From assembly GCF_013426915.1 (NCBI RefSeq), contig NZ_AP023180.1, forward strand, positions 2,046,001-2,110,000: a stretch of 64,000 nucleotides of DNA. Reading direction: 5' to 3'. Positions 18,090 to 27,127 of this stretch are shown here, piece after piece. A model generated the notes under the pieces. It was not told where the DNA came from and did not search any database. It worked only from the letters and a program-made list of their open reading frames with translations. Each line of letters begins with the position of its first letter. Position 1 is the stretch's first letter. This stretch comes from Paraburkholderia sp. PGU19 (GTDB taxonomy: Bacteria; Pseudomonadota; Gammaproteobacteria; Burkholderiales; Burkholderiaceae). Position numbers and translations under genes: made by a program.

Positions 18090-18632
18090 TTGAGCCTGAC
18101 CAATTCTTCGAAACAGAGCGCGTCGGACTTCCCCGAGCAGGGGCTTGCGCCGACGCGCGAACAGATCGTGCGTCATCTGCGGCATGCGAGCGTCGTGGCG
18201 GAACGCGCGACGCTGATGGGTCATCATCCGTTCGGCGCGATTCTCGTCGGCCCGGATCAGGAGAGCGTGCTGATCGAACAAGGCAACGTCGATACCGTCA
18301 ATCATGCGGAATCGGTGCTTGCGCGCATTGCCGCGCTCAACTTCACGCCGCAGTATCTATGGAGTTGCACGCTCTATACGACCGTCGAGCCGTGCTGCAT
18401 GTGCGCGGGCACCGCGTACTGGGCGAACATCGGGCGCGTGGTGTACGGGATGACGGAAGAACGTCTGCTACAAGCCACCGGTAATCATGCTGAAAACCCG
18501 ACGATGAGCGTGTCGTCACAATACGTCTTTGATCATTGTCAAAAGCGTGTCGAGTTGATCGGACCTGTCGCCGAAGTCGAAGAAAAAATCATGCAGGTGC
18601 AGCGCGAGTTCTGGGTCTCGCGTTCGAACTGA
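18090..18632 (+). CDS. Nucleoside/base deaminase (CDA fold)
   Basis: The 180-residue protein is a zinc-dependent deaminase of the cytidine-deaminase-like superfamily. The HAE motif is His72-Glu74 and the PCxxC motif is Cys102/Cys105 in TVEPCCMCAG. Guanine deaminase-like or another purine deaminase activity fits best given the BMP-family binding protein upstream. It appears to start with TTG at 18090, 9 bp after a strong CGGAGG ribosome site; the next ATG would remove the first helix. The end is marked by CQKRVELIGPVAEVE, as in related nucleoside deaminases. Confidence 0.85.
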   Translation: MSLTNSSKQSASDFPEQGLAPTREQIVRHLRHASVVAERATLMGHHPFGAILVGPDQESVLIEQGNVDTVNHAESVLARIAALNFTPQYLWSCTLYTTVEPCCMCAGTAYWANIGRVVYGMTEERLLQATGNHAENPTMSVSSQYVFDHCQKRVELIGPVAEVEEKIMQVQREFWVSRSN

Positions 18633-18799
18633 ATCGCATCGCATTGTTAAATGATTGCTCGCACCACCGCAACGATCTGTTCTCCCGCACATAGCTATTC
18701 ATAGGCATATTCGACCACTACCATTCGCGTTCAATCGGAAGCGGCGTCATTACGTCGCACTCAACAGTGAACTGAACACGCGAAGGTCCTCGATTGCCT

Positions 18800-19369
18800 A
18801 TGACGTCCCACGCTTCTTCTCCAGGCGCAGGTAAGAGTCTGCGCTACAGCCGAACGGCCATTGCGCTGCACTGGCTGATCGCGCTGTTGATGATCTGCGG
18901 CTTCTATCTCGGCTGGATCATGACGGACATTCCGGGCTTCACGCCGACGAAGCTCAAATACGTGTCGTGGCACAAGTGGATCGGCGTCACCGTGTTCGCG
19001 CTGGCCGTGCTGCGCGTCGTGTGGCGCGCAACGCATGAAGCGCCGCCGATGCCCGTTGCGATGCCCGCCTGGCAAAAGGCCGCCGCGCACGCGACGCACG
19101 CGCTGCTTTACGTGCTGATGCTTGCCATTCCCGTTACCGGCTACTTCTTCAGCTCGGCGGCAGGCGTGCAGGTCGTATATCTCGGCGTGCTGCCGCTGCC
19201 GACTTTCATCGGCCCCGATCAGGCGCTAAAGGCCATTCTGCGCATCACACATATCGCGTTGAATTACACGCTGCTCGTGCTGTTCGCCATGCATGTGCTG
19301 GCGGCGCTCAAGCATCAGTTCGTCGAACGCGACGGACTGCTTGCACGCATGATTCCCTTCCTCAAATGA
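18800..19369 (+). CDS. Cytochrome b561-family membrane protein
   Basis: The 189-residue protein has four membrane helices with heme-b ligand histidines (IALHWLIALLMICG, YVSWHKWIGVTVF, HATHALLYVLML, HVLAALKHQF). This is the bacterial cytochrome b561 (CybB-type) family, a quinol-linked electron carrier of the inner membrane. The ATG at 18800 is chosen; a TTG six bases earlier is also possible. It is followed by two YceI genes, a common arrangement. Confidence 0.88.
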   Translation: MTSHASSPGAGKSLRYSRTAIALHWLIALLMICGFYLGWIMTDIPGFTPTKLKYVSWHKWIGVTVFALAVLRVVWRATHEAPPMPVAMPAWQKAAAHATHALLYVLMLAIPVTGYFFSSAAGVQVVYLGVLPLPTFIGPDQALKAILRITHIALNYTLLVLFAMHVLAALKHQFVERDGLLARMIPFLK

Positions 19370-19417
19370 GCGCGCTTTTCAGGGCGCTTTCTCGTTGAAC
19401 TTACGCTGGATCATCGA

Positions 19418-19987
19418 ATGAACATGAAGAACAACTCTTATCGCCGCGTGCTGGCGGGCACCGCCGCCGTTCTGTTCGCCGCCGCGTTGCCAGCCTTCGC
19501 GCAGGTCGATGCGGGCAAGAGCACGGTCGTCGCGACATCGAAGCAGATGAACGTGCCCGTCGACGGCTCGTTCAAGAAGTTCAACGCGCAACTGACGTTC
19601 GATCCCGCGAAGCCGACGGCAGGCAGCGCGAATCTGTCGATCGACACGGACAGCTACGACCTCGGCGACCCCGAATACAACAAGCAGGTACGCGGCAAGG
19701 AATGGTTCGACAGCGCGACCTTCCCGAAAGCGACGTTCGTCTCGACGGTGATCGCGCCCGCAGGCGGCAATCAGTACAAGGTCACGGGCAAGCTGACCAT
19801 CAAGGGCAAATCGCAGACTGTCACCGTGCCCGTTTCCATCACGCAGCAGGGCGCGACGCAGACCTTCGACGGCGCGCTGCCGATCAAACGCACGCAGTAC
19901 GACATCGGCTCGGGCGAATGGAAGGATACGTCGGTGGTCGCCGACGACGTCGTCATCAAGTTTCACATCGTCGCCGCAAAGCATTGA
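19418..19987 (+). CDS. YceI-family periplasmic lipid-binding protein
   Basis: The 189-residue protein has a signal peptide ending AFA (about residue 28) followed by a YceI beta-barrel: DGSFKKFNAQLTFDP, KEWFDSATFPKATF, KVTGKLTIKGKSQTV and FDGALPIKRTQYDIG. YceI proteins bind isoprenoid lipids such as polyprenyl quinones. It lies between cytochrome b561 and a second YceI gene, which fits a periplasmic quinone-related role. Confidence 0.9.
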   Translation: MNMKNNSYRRVLAGTAAVLFAAALPAFAQVDAGKSTVVATSKQMNVPVDGSFKKFNAQLTFDPAKPTAGSANLSIDTDSYDLGDPEYNKQVRGKEWFDSATFPKATFVSTVIAPAGGNQYKVTGKLTIKGKSQTVTVPVSITQQGATQTFDGALPIKRTQYDIGSGEWKDTSVVADDVVIKFHIVAAKH

Positions 19988-20023
19988 GCGCGCGGGGCAC
20001 ACTCATCAACTCAGGAGAATAAC

Positions 20024-20602
20024 GTGAAGAAACAACTGTTGATCGCAGCGGGCGCGCTGATCGCGGGCATGTCGTTCAATGCAATGGCAGCCGATACCTA
20101 CCAGCTCGATCCGAACCACACGTACCCGAGCTTCGAAGCCGATCACTTCGGCGGCATCTCGGTATGGCGCGGCAAGTTCAAGAAGTCGAGCGGCACGGTG
20201 ACGCTCGATCGCGCAGCGAAGACGGGCACAGTCGACGTAACGATCGACACGGCCTCGATCGACACGGGTAACGACAAGCTCGACAAGCATCTGCAAACGC
20301 CGGAATTCTTCGACGCAGCGAAGTACCCGACGGCGACCTACAAGGGCACGCAGATCCGCTTCGACGGCGACACGCCCGTCGAAGTGATCGGCACGCTGAC
20401 GATGCATGGCGTGACGAAGCCGGTGAACCTGAAGATCGAATCGTTCAAGTGCTTCATCAACCCGATGCTCAAGCGTGAAGTATGCGGTGCCGAATCGACG
20501 GCCACGTTCGACCGCGCGGACTTCGGCATGGACTGGGGCAAGTCGTACGGCTTCAATATGAAGACCGTGCTGCATATCCAGACGGAAGGCGTGAAGCAAT
20601 AA
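20024..20602 (+). CDS. YceI-family periplasmic lipid-binding protein
   Basis: The 192-residue protein has a signal peptide ending AMA (about 22) and the full YceI barrel: [54 protein letters not shown] and [12 protein letters not shown]. It starts 36 bp after the first YceI gene with an AGGAG site. Two Cys (in KCFIN and EVCGAE) could form a disulfide. It is the last gene of the b561-YceI-YceI unit, before a terminator. Confidence 0.92.
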   Translation: MKKQLLIAAGALIAGMSFNAMAADTYQLDPNHTYPSFEADHFGGISVWRGKFKKSSGTVTLDRAAKTGTVDVTIDTASIDTGNDKLDKHLQTPEFFDAAKYPTATYKGTQIRFDGDTPVEVIGTLTMHGVTKPVNLKIESFKCFINPMLKREVCGAESTATFDRADFGMDWGKSYGFNMKTVLHIQTEGVKQ

Positions 20603-20628
20603 GCGCTTCGAGTTGACTGCTACGCGAG

Positions 20629-20649
20629 CCGCCTTCGGGCGGTTTTTTT
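20629..20649 (+). terminator. Rho-independent terminator
   Basis: A CCGCC-TTCG-GGCGG hairpin is followed by seven T, 26 bp after the second YceI stop. Confidence 0.85.
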
Positions 20650-20685
20650 ATTGCTGCGGCCTTGGCCTTGAACCAACGCGAACCG

Positions 20686-20703
20686 CTCCCGAAAACGCTC
20701 ACC
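20686..20703 (-). repeat. Dispersed iteron-like 18-mer
   Basis: On the minus strand it reads GGTGAGCGTTTTCGGGAG, a perfect consensus match. It lies in the gap between the YceI unit and the MazG-like gene. A decayed copy in the other orientation (GGTGAGCTTTTGTTGGCC) follows at about 20728. Confidence 0.85.
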
Positions 20704-20786
20704 TATGGACGGTTTGCGCCGACATGCGGTGAGCTTTTGTTGGCCACTTCGATCACTTCTACGCGAAGTCACGACGGTATAAGCGG

Positions 20787-21158
20787 CTAGTCGCCGCCGT
20801 ATTCGGAATACTTGCGCGAATCCCCGCGCACCTTGTGCACCGGATACTTCGCGCGATTCAATTCGATCTTCTCCAGCACCGCCGCATACAGATCGACGTC
20901 GAGCCGGTCGGCGAGCATCACGAGATACGCGAGTACATCGGCCATTTCGTGACGGATTGCGGTGAGTTTGTCATCGGCGAGTTCGCTTTTCTCGCCCGAC
21001 TGCAGCCATTGAAACGGCTCCAGCAATTCGCTCGCTTCGACGCTCAATGCCGTCGCGAGATTCTTTGGCGAATGAAAGCGCGACCAGTCACGCTCATCGA
21101 CGAACTGCCTCAACAGATCGCGCACCGCGAGCAGATCGCTGCTGCGTTCCTTCTCCAT
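20787..21158 (-). CDS. MazG-like nucleotide pyrophosphohydrolase
   Basis: The 123-residue all-alpha protein has the metal-binding pattern of the MazG/dCTPase (RS21-C6) family: LSVEASELLEPFQW supplies the first ExxE and EMADVLAYLVMLADRLD the second ExxD. Such enzymes hydrolyse (deoxy)nucleoside triphosphates, often non-canonical ones, to monophosphate and PPi. It is 32 bp upstream of nothing on its own strand and seems to be a single gene; the penicillin-acylase-family gene ends just before it. Confidence 0.87.
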   Translation of the reverse strand: MEKERSSDLLAVRDLLRQFVDERDWSRFHSPKNLATALSVEASELLEPFQWLQSGEKSELADDKLTAIRHEMADVLAYLVMLADRLDVDLYAAVLEKIELNRAKYPVHKVRGDSRKYSEYGGD

Positions 21159-21190
21159 ACGGACACTCCACTCGAACCTTCAATACAGAA

Positions 21191-23680
21191 TCATTGCCCC
21201 GTCCGGCCAAGTATCAGCCGATGCACGGGCGCGCCCGGCAGGAACGACGTCTTCTCGCCGCGCACCCACGCTTCGTGACCGGCGAGAAAGTATGGCGACA
21301 GCGGATGTCCCGACTGCCCGCCCGGCATTTCGAAGATGCCGGCCTGCTCGCGTCCCGGCGACACGATCATCCGCTCCGACGCGCCGAAGCTCGGCCCCTG
21401 CACGCGCGGCATGTTGATATCGCCGGGCAACGGATCGTGCGGCGCGCCAAGCCAGCCGCGCACCCACGGCAACCACGCCGGCACGATGCGCGCAAACGGA
21501 TGCTCGATGGCCGCGCGATTGCGTTCGCCCCAACGCGCCTGTTCCATCGGCGTATCGGCGGGTAGCTGCGCAATCGTGCGATCGATGCGATCGAGTATGA
21601 ACGCGCGCCAGTCCCTGAAGCCGTCCGGCATCCACGCGTGATGCCCGGCGAGCGTCTCCATCAGGGCTTCATAGCGGGAGTTTGCAACGCGCAGACCAAG
21701 CGGCGGATTGCCGTCGCCGCCGTCCGGCATCGCGCCCGCGAGATCGGCGTCGAGCCTGCCGAACCACGCTTCGTACAGTGAGAAGAAGAAGCCGCGCGTG
21801 AGACGATAGCCGACGGCGTCGACATCCGCGCGTCCATTCCATGCGACCAGTTGCTGCCGGAACGCCGCGCGCTGCGGGTGACCTTCCAGCGCGCCGGCAT
21901 CGAGCGCGTCGAGCGCCTCGTGCCGCCAGACTTCGATCCATTGCGCGCGGTCGTCGGTCTGGATCGACAGCATGGCGTGTTCGTCGGGGCTCGGCGCGGC
22001 GAGCAGATCGTCGCGAATCTGCGATGCGCGCGCGCCGAGGTCCGCGCCCGAGTCGCCGATCAGCGCGGCGTCGCGCGACATCACCGCGCGATTGTTCGCC
22101 GTCCACAGACGGCCAAGCGGCGGATCGACGCGCTTCGGATACGACGCGGGCGGCAGATAGTGCTGCCAGCCTTTGTACGTCGCCGAATCGTACGGTGTGT
22201 CGCTGTCCGGGCCGTTTTGCACGTCGGCCGGATCGCGCTGCGGCAGCGGCCCCGCCAGCGTCCAGCCGATCTTGCCGCGCGAGTCCGCGACCATGATGTT
22301 CTGGGTCGGAAGGCCGCTGGTTTGCGCGACGCGCAGCGCTTCGTCGATCGTCTTCGCGTCTTCGAGCTTTTGCAGATTGAGGTTCACGGCCTCGCGATCG
22401 TGCGCGACCCAGCGCAGCGCATACGCGCGCGCGCCGATCGTCAGTTCCGGTCCCCAGCGCGTTTCCGCCACCGGCAAGTCGACGCTCGCGCCGCCCTTCA
22501 CGTCGATGCGCTCGTGATAGACGGTCGCGCGCGCCCATGCGCCATCGGGTGTGCGGTACAGCAACCGGTCGGCCGGATTGCGATGCAACTCGATCAGGTC
22601 GATATAGCGGCCGTAGCTGTTCGTGAAGCCCCACGCGATTTTGCCGTTGCTGCCCGCAATCACGAGCGGCGCGCCGGGCAGGCTCACGCCCGTCAGGGCG
22701 TGCATCGGCAATCCGTCGCCGGCGGGCCACATCAGCGACACGCGATACCAGATGTTCGGCAGCGACAACCCGAGGTGCATGTCGCTCGCGAGGATCGCGC
22801 CGCCATGCGCGCTGTGCGCGCCATCGACGACCCAGCCGTTGCTGCCGACAGCGGACTCGCTCACATCCTCAGCTTGCTCGCTTGCGACGCTCACCGGCTT
22901 CGGCGCCGAAAGCCAGTCGGGGCGAGTCGAAGGCATGCGCGCGGGTTCGACGGGCGGCGTCGATGCGCTGTCGAAAGGCGCATCCCAATGGCTCGCGGCG
23001 GGGAGCAGGAACGTGTACAGGTCGGCGTCCACACGGTCGCGCAACACGGCGCGCGCGAGGATGCGGCGCGTTTCGGACGATTGCAGATCGAAGTACATCG
23101 CGTAGACGACCAGCAGCGAATCTTCGGCACGCCAAGGCTCGGGCTGCGTGCGCAGCATCCAGTATTCGAACGGCCGCGACGACAGCGCCGCGAGCCCCGC
23201 ATTGACGCCCGCCGTGTAGCGCTCGAGCAGTTGCCGCTGATCAGCGGGCATCGCTTCGACGATGGCATGCGCGCGGGCGCGAAAGCGGTGCAGCCGGTTG
23301 CGCCTGTCGAGTTCGAGCGCGTTCGGGCCGACCAGCGCCGACATCTCGCCCGCCGCGACGCGCCTGAGCAGGTCCATCTGAAGGAAGCGGTCCTGCGCGT
23401 GCAGAAAGCCCGTCGCGTAGGCGACATCGTCGCGCGTCGCGCCGTGAATGGTCGGCACGCCGAGCGCGTCGCGCTCGATCGTCACCTGCGACGACAGCGA
23501 CGGCGCGCGCTGCGTGCCATCCAGCTGCGCAAGACTGCCGCGCAGCAGCAGCCACCCGCCGAGCAGCGCCGCGCCCAGCAACGCGACGACGAGGCCCGCC
23601 AGCACGAGCGCGGCGACGCCGACGGTTTTACCGATCGATCTGCTTGACGACTGACTTGCTACGGCGGGACGACGGCTCAT
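21191..23680 (-). CDS. Penicillin acylase-family (S45) N-terminal nucleophile hydrolase
   Basis: From the ATG at 23680 the protein has 829 residues: a short basic start, one membrane anchor (about residues 20-47), the alpha chain, then the autoprocessing junction VGSNGWVVDG with the nucleophile Ser at about 280, and the long beta chain (GGAILASDMHLGLSLPNIWY, GSNGKIAWGFTNSYG). Family members cleave beta-lactam side chains or acyl-homoserine lactones in the periplasm. Substrate is not readable. No clear ribosome site precedes either this ATG or one 99 bp upstream, so the start is uncertain. Confidence 0.87.
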   Translation of the reverse strand: MSRRPAVASQSSSRSIGKTVGVAALVLAGLVVALLGAALLGGWLLLRGSLAQLDGTQRAPSLSSQVTIERDALGVPTIHGATRDDVAYATGFLHAQDRFLQMDLLRRVAAGEMSALVGPNALELDRRNRLHRFRARAHAIVEAMPADQRQLLERYTAGVNAGLAALSSRPFEYWMLRTQPEPWRAEDSLLVVYAMYFDLQSSETRRILARAVLRDRVDADLYTFLLPAASHWDAPFDSASTPPVEPARMPSTRPDWLSAPKPVSVASEQAEDVSESAVGSNGWVVDGAHSAHGGAILASDMHLGLSLPNIWYRVSLMWPAGDGLPMHALTGVSLPGAPLVIAGSNGKIAWGFTNSYGRYIDLIELHRNPADRLLYRTPDGAWARATVYHERIDVKGGASVDLPVAETRWGPELTIGARAYALRWVAHDREAVNLNLQKLEDAKTIDEALRVAQTSGLPTQNIMVADSRGKIGWTLAGPLPQRDPADVQNGPDSDTPYDSATYKGWQHYLPPASYPKRVDPPLGRLWTANNRAVMSRDAALIGDSGADLGARASQIRDDLLAAPSPDEHAMLSIQTDDRAQWIEVWRHEALDALDAGALEGHPQRAAFRQQLVAWNGRADVDAVGYRLTRGFFFSLYEAWFGRLDADLAGAMPDGGDGNPPLGLRVANSRYEALMETLAGHHAWMPDGFRDWRAFILDRIDRTIAQLPADTPMEQARWGERNRAAIEHPFARIVPAWLPWVRGWLGAPHDPLPGDINMPRVQGPSFGASERMIVSPGREQAGIFEMPGGQSGHPLSPYFLAGHEAWVRGEKTSFLPGAPVHRLILGRTGQ

Positions 23681-23817
23681 CGTTCGGGTTCGTAGTGGTT
23701 CAGGGAATCGGGACGTCCGGGCATTGTGCACGAAGCAGTTTGCACGCTCGCATTCGACTGTAACGAAAGCGCCGATCATCTAACATTCTGGAATTTTGAT
23801 CCAGTATGCTAGACGTC

Positions 23818-24408
23818 ATGGACATCAACGCACTGATTGCGCGCCGCGTGCGCGAATTGCGGGACAGCCACGGGCTATCGCTCGAAGCACTCGCCGAACG
23901 CAGCGGCGTGAGCCGCTCGGCTATCTCGCTGATTGAACGCGCACAAAGCAGCCCGACGGCGGCCGTGCTCGACAAGCTCGCCACCGCGCTCGGCGTCGCG
24001 CTCGCGTCGCTGTTCGAAGCGCCCGCGACGTCCGCCGAGGCGCCGTCGCCGCTCGCGCGGGCCGCCGAACAGGCCGTCTGGACTGATCCGGGGTCCGGCT
24101 ATGTGCGGCGCAATCTGTCACCGGCGATGCCCTCGCCGATCAAGTTAGTGGAGGTTCACTTCCCCGCCGGCCAGCGCGTCGCCTACGAGACAGGTGCGCG
24201 CGACGCGGAAATCCATCAGCAGATCTGGCTGATCGAAGGCGCGATGGACATCAGCGCCGGCGACGCGCACTGGCGGCTCGAAGCGGGCGATTGTGTCGCG
24301 ATGCGCCTCGATTGCCCGACCGTGTTTCACAACCCGACGCGCAACCCGGCGCGCTATCTGGTGGCGCTGTCGACGCTGCCCTTTTCATCTGCGAGGAGAA
24401 ACGCATGA
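23818..24408 (+). CDS. XRE-cupin transcriptional regulator
   Basis: The protein has 196 residues: an N-terminal XRE helix-turn-helix (about 6-62: LRDSHGLSLEALAERSGVS, AISLIERAQSSP) and a C-terminal cupin (about 115-190). Regulators of this build sense small ligands. Its stop overlaps the start of the GNAT gene by the sequence ATGA, so the two are translationally coupled. It diverges from the penicillin-acylase-family gene. Confidence 0.88.
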   Translation: MDINALIARRVRELRDSHGLSLEALAERSGVSRSAISLIERAQSSPTAAVLDKLATALGVALASLFEAPATSAEAPSPLARAAEQAVWTDPGSGYVRRNLSPAMPSPIKLVEVHFPAGQRVAYETGARDAEIHQQIWLIEGAMDISAGDAHWRLEAGDCVAMRLDCPTVFHNPTRNPARYLVALSTLPFSSARRNA

Positions 24409-24932
24409 CGGAAACGCTCAGCGTGCGGCGCGTCGGCGCGCACGAAGCCGCGCAATGCATCGACGGCCTTGCCGATGTGCTGATCGATTGCGTCGCGGGC
24501 GGCGCTTCCGTCAGCTTCATGTGGCCGCTCGCGCGCGACAGGGCGGTCGCGTTCTGGCAAATGGTGGCGGCGGGCGTCGAACGCGGTGAGCGCGCGCTGC
24601 TGATCGCGGAAGACGCGGACGGACGCATCGCTGGTACGGTGCAACTCGTGCTCGCGCAGCCCGACAATCAGCCGCATCGCGCGGATGTCGCGAAGATGCT
24701 CGTGCATCGCCGCGCGCGTCGGCAAGGCGTCGCGCATCGGCTGATGGCCGCCGCCGATGCCGTGGCCCGCGACGAAGGCAAGACCGTGCTCGTCCTCGAC
24801 ACCGTGACGGGCGGCGAGGCGGAGCGCGTGTACGAGCGCGCGGGCTGGCAGCGCGTCGGCGAGGTGCCGAACTATGCGTTGATGCCGGATGGATCGTTTT
24901 GCGGCACGACCTTCTATTTCAAGCATCTTTGA
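24405..24932 (+). CDS. GNAT-family N-acetyltransferase
   Basis: The 175-residue protein has the GNAT acetyl-CoA loop as ARRQGVAHRLMAAADAVA and the following strand VLVLDTVTGGEAERVYERAGWQRVG. The ATG at 24405 overlaps the regulator stop and is served by a GAGGAGA site within it. XRE-cupin/GNAT pairs usually detoxify or modify a small amine; the substrate is unknown. Confidence 0.87.
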   Translation: MTETLSVRRVGAHEAAQCIDGLADVLIDCVAGGASVSFMWPLARDRAVAFWQMVAAGVERGERALLIAEDADGRIAGTVQLVLAQPDNQPHRADVAKMLVHRRARRQGVAHRLMAAADAVARDEGKTVLVLDTVTGGEAERVYERAGWQRVGEVPNYALMPDGSFCGTTFYFKHL

Positions 24933-25068
24933 AGCGGCCGGTCGACCGTTATGCCAAAGAGGGAAATATGAGATTTGACAAACGTTTGCGGTTTAGGGAA
25001 ATCAGCCCTTAATCTTTTCCGCCCTGCGCCGTTATCGCTAGAGCATTCCCAATTTTTTCTCAGGCGAT

Positions 25069-25533
25069 ATGGCTAAGACCATTCCGTTTCCCGGCAGCAA
25101 TCAGGCAGCGCGCGCGCGGCAAGCAAAAGCGATGCTTCTGCCCATCCCGCGCAGCATGGCTGTCGAGCTGATCCTGCCCGTGCACATTGCCCTCGACGCG
25201 CTGCGTCGCGGCGCAGGCAGCATGAGTGCCGCCCAGACGCTCACGCAGACGATGCTGCTAACCGGCTTTCTGTGCGATCTCGGCTACGGTGAGATGACGT
25301 ACGATCAGCTGCGCACCGCCGATCAGGCGCTTGCCGTCACATTCGAACGTGGCCGGTCGAGCGACGAGTGGCGTATCGACGAAGCGCACATCGACCTGCT
25401 CTCGCACATCGTCAGCACTTACGACGCGCAATTGCAGCGCGCGCCGCTCAGCGCGCTGACGGATGCGAGCGCCCGGCTCGACCGCATCATGGCAAGCGGC
25501 AACGCGGAGCCGACCATCCGCAAGCAGGCGTAA
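25069..25533 (+). CDS. Conserved hypothetical protein
   Basis: The 154-residue protein is mainly alpha-helical (LPIPRSMAVELILPVHIALDALRR, AAQTLTQTMLLTGFLCDLGYG, then EAHIDLLSHIVSTYDAQLQ). There is no signal peptide or membrane helix. I do not recognise a functional domain; similar Burkholderia proteins may be catalogued as small regulators but nothing here shows a DNA-binding motif. Base usage is like the neighbours. A possible -35 element TTGACA lies at 24975-24980. Confidence 0.7.
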   Translation: MAKTIPFPGSNQAARARQAKAMLLPIPRSMAVELILPVHIALDALRRGAGSMSAAQTLTQTMLLTGFLCDLGYGEMTYDQLRTADQALAVTFERGRSSDEWRIDEAHIDLLSHIVSTYDAQLQRAPLSALTDASARLDRIMASGNAEPTIRKQA

Positions 25534-25549
25534 TGGTTGCGGGACACGG

Positions 25550-25567
25550 CTCCCGAAAATCCTCACC
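25550..25567 (-). repeat. Dispersed iteron-like 18-mer
   Basis: On the minus strand it reads GGTGAGGATTTTCGGGAG, a perfect consensus match, 17 bp after the stop of the preceding gene. A decayed second copy seems to follow directly at about 25570-25587 (ACCGGAATACCTCAGC). Confidence 0.85.
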
Positions 25568-25736
25568 GTTACCGGAATACCTCAGCACGCGCTTCTGTCC
25601 GTCTTCGTCCTGCATCTCTTTGCCAGGCAAGGCCTGACCCGGGCGAGGTCAACATCAAACAGGCATTGCCTGTATCCTCTGCTGTACCCGACGCGCCGCG
25701 CAAACGGCGACGTTCGTTCGACAGTGGAGAAGCTTC

Positions 25737-26264
25737 ATGACAGACGACAAGCGCGGCCCAGACGACATCGATCCTGATCTGCTCGAAGTGGCGCGCGAAA
25801 TATTCGACGCAGCCCGGCGCGGCGAAGCGAACATGCTGGCTGCCGTCATCGAGAAAGGCGCGCCGCCCAATCTGCGCAACGAGAAAGGCGACAGCCTCGT
25901 GATGCTCGCCGCCTATCACGGCCATGCGGACGCCGTGCGCGTGCTGCTCGAACGCGGCGCGGACCCGAATCTGCGCAACGACAACGGACAGACGCCTCTA
26001 GCGGGCGCGGCCTTCAAGGGCTTCAAGGATGTCGTGCAGACGCTGCTCGCGCATGGCGCGGATGTCGAAGGCGCGTCGCCCGACGGACGCACGGCGCTGA
26101 TGATCGCCGCAATGTTCAATCGCACGGAGATGGTCGAGTTGCTGCTCGCGCATGGCGCGAATCCCAACGCGCGCGATGCGAACGGCGTGTCGGCGGCGGA
26201 CGCCGCAAGCCGCATGGGCGCGCCCGAAACGGCCGCGCTGCTCGCGAAGAAGGCGGGCGCATGA
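25737..26264 (+). CDS. Ankyrin-repeat protein
   Basis: The 175-residue protein is built of about four ankyrin repeats: NEKGDSLVMLAAYHGHADAV, NDNGQTPLAGAAFKGFKDVV, SPDGRTALMIAAMFNRTEMV and DANGVSAADAASRMGAPE. It has no signal peptide and should be a cytoplasmic protein-binding module. Its stop overlaps the start of the LD-carboxypeptidase gene (ATGA), so the two are co-translated. Partner is unknown. Confidence 0.9.
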   Translation: MTDDKRGPDDIDPDLLEVAREIFDAARRGEANMLAAVIEKGAPPNLRNEKGDSLVMLAAYHGHADAVRVLLERGADPNLRNDNGQTPLAGAAFKGFKDVVQTLLAHGADVEGASPDGRTALMIAAMFNRTEMVELLLAHGANPNARDANGVSAADAASRMGAPETAALLAKKAGA

Positions 26265-27127
26265 AGCTGGAAGGCAAGACAGTCGCCGTCGTCGCACCGG
26301 CGGGCGTGCCCGACATGCAGCACGTCGAGCAAAGCATCGCATTGCTCGAAAGCTGGGGCCTGCGCGTGCAGGTCGGCGCGCATGTGCGCGACCGCTATCG
26401 CTATCACGCGGGCAAGCATGAAGACCGCGCCGCTGATCTGCATCGCGCGTTGACCGATCCTTCCGTCGATATCGTCTGGGTGGCGCGCGGCGGCTACGGC
26501 AGCATTTATACGCTGCATGCGCTGCCCGATGCCGTGCCGTGCGCGAAAACGCTCGTGGGTTTTTCCGACGCAACTGCACTGTTCGGCGCGCTGCATGGCA
26601 CGCCGAACGTACGCGTGATTCACGGCCCGACGTTGAACGGGCTCGCGACCAAACTCGACGACGCTTCGCGCGCAAGCATGCTCGCCGAGTTGCACGAAGA
26701 GCGCGCCGCGCCCGTGCCATTGCAGCTTTTGTATGGCTCGGATGCGCGTCGTGTCGAAGGGCATCTTGCGGGCGGCAACATTACCGTGCTCGCGAGTCTC
26801 GCGGGCACGCAGTGGCAGGCGCGCTGCGACGGCGCGATCGTGCTGCTCGAAGACGTGACCGAGCTTGCCTATCGGATCGATCGCAGTGTCATGCAGTTGC
26901 GCGAAGCGGGCGTGTTCGACGGCGCGCGCGCTTTCGTGCTCGGCGATTTCATCCGCTGTCCGCTGCCTGAAAATGCGGACTTCACGTTGCACGATATGAT
27001 GGTCGATCTGTTGAAGCCGTACGGCGTGCCGATTTACGCCGGCTTTCCGATCGGCCACGGTTCGCGCAATCACGCGTGGACGTATGGCGCGCCGGCGGCG
27101 CTCGAAGGCGATCAACTGGTGCGTTAG
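26261..27127 (+). CDS. LD-carboxypeptidase (S66 family)
   Basis: The 288-residue protein is a cytoplasmic S66 serine peptidase, the group of LdcA and MccF. The catalytic triad is visible as Ser102 in VGFSDATAL, Glu197 in VLLEDVTEL and His266 in FPIGHGSRNHAW. LdcA removes the terminal D-Ala from tetrapeptides during murein recycling. Coupling to an ankyrin-repeat gene is a notable pairing. Confidence 0.88.
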   Translation: MKLEGKTVAVVAPAGVPDMQHVEQSIALLESWGLRVQVGAHVRDRYRYHAGKHEDRAADLHRALTDPSVDIVWVARGGYGSIYTLHALPDAVPCAKTLVGFSDATALFGALHGTPNVRVIHGPTLNGLATKLDDASRASMLAELHEERAAPVPLQLLYGSDARRVEGHLAGGNITVLASLAGTQWQARCDGAIVLLEDVTELAYRIDRSVMQLREAGVFDGARAFVLGDFIRCPLPENADFTLHDMMVDLLKPYGVPIYAGFPIGHGSRNHAWTYGAPAALEGDQLVR

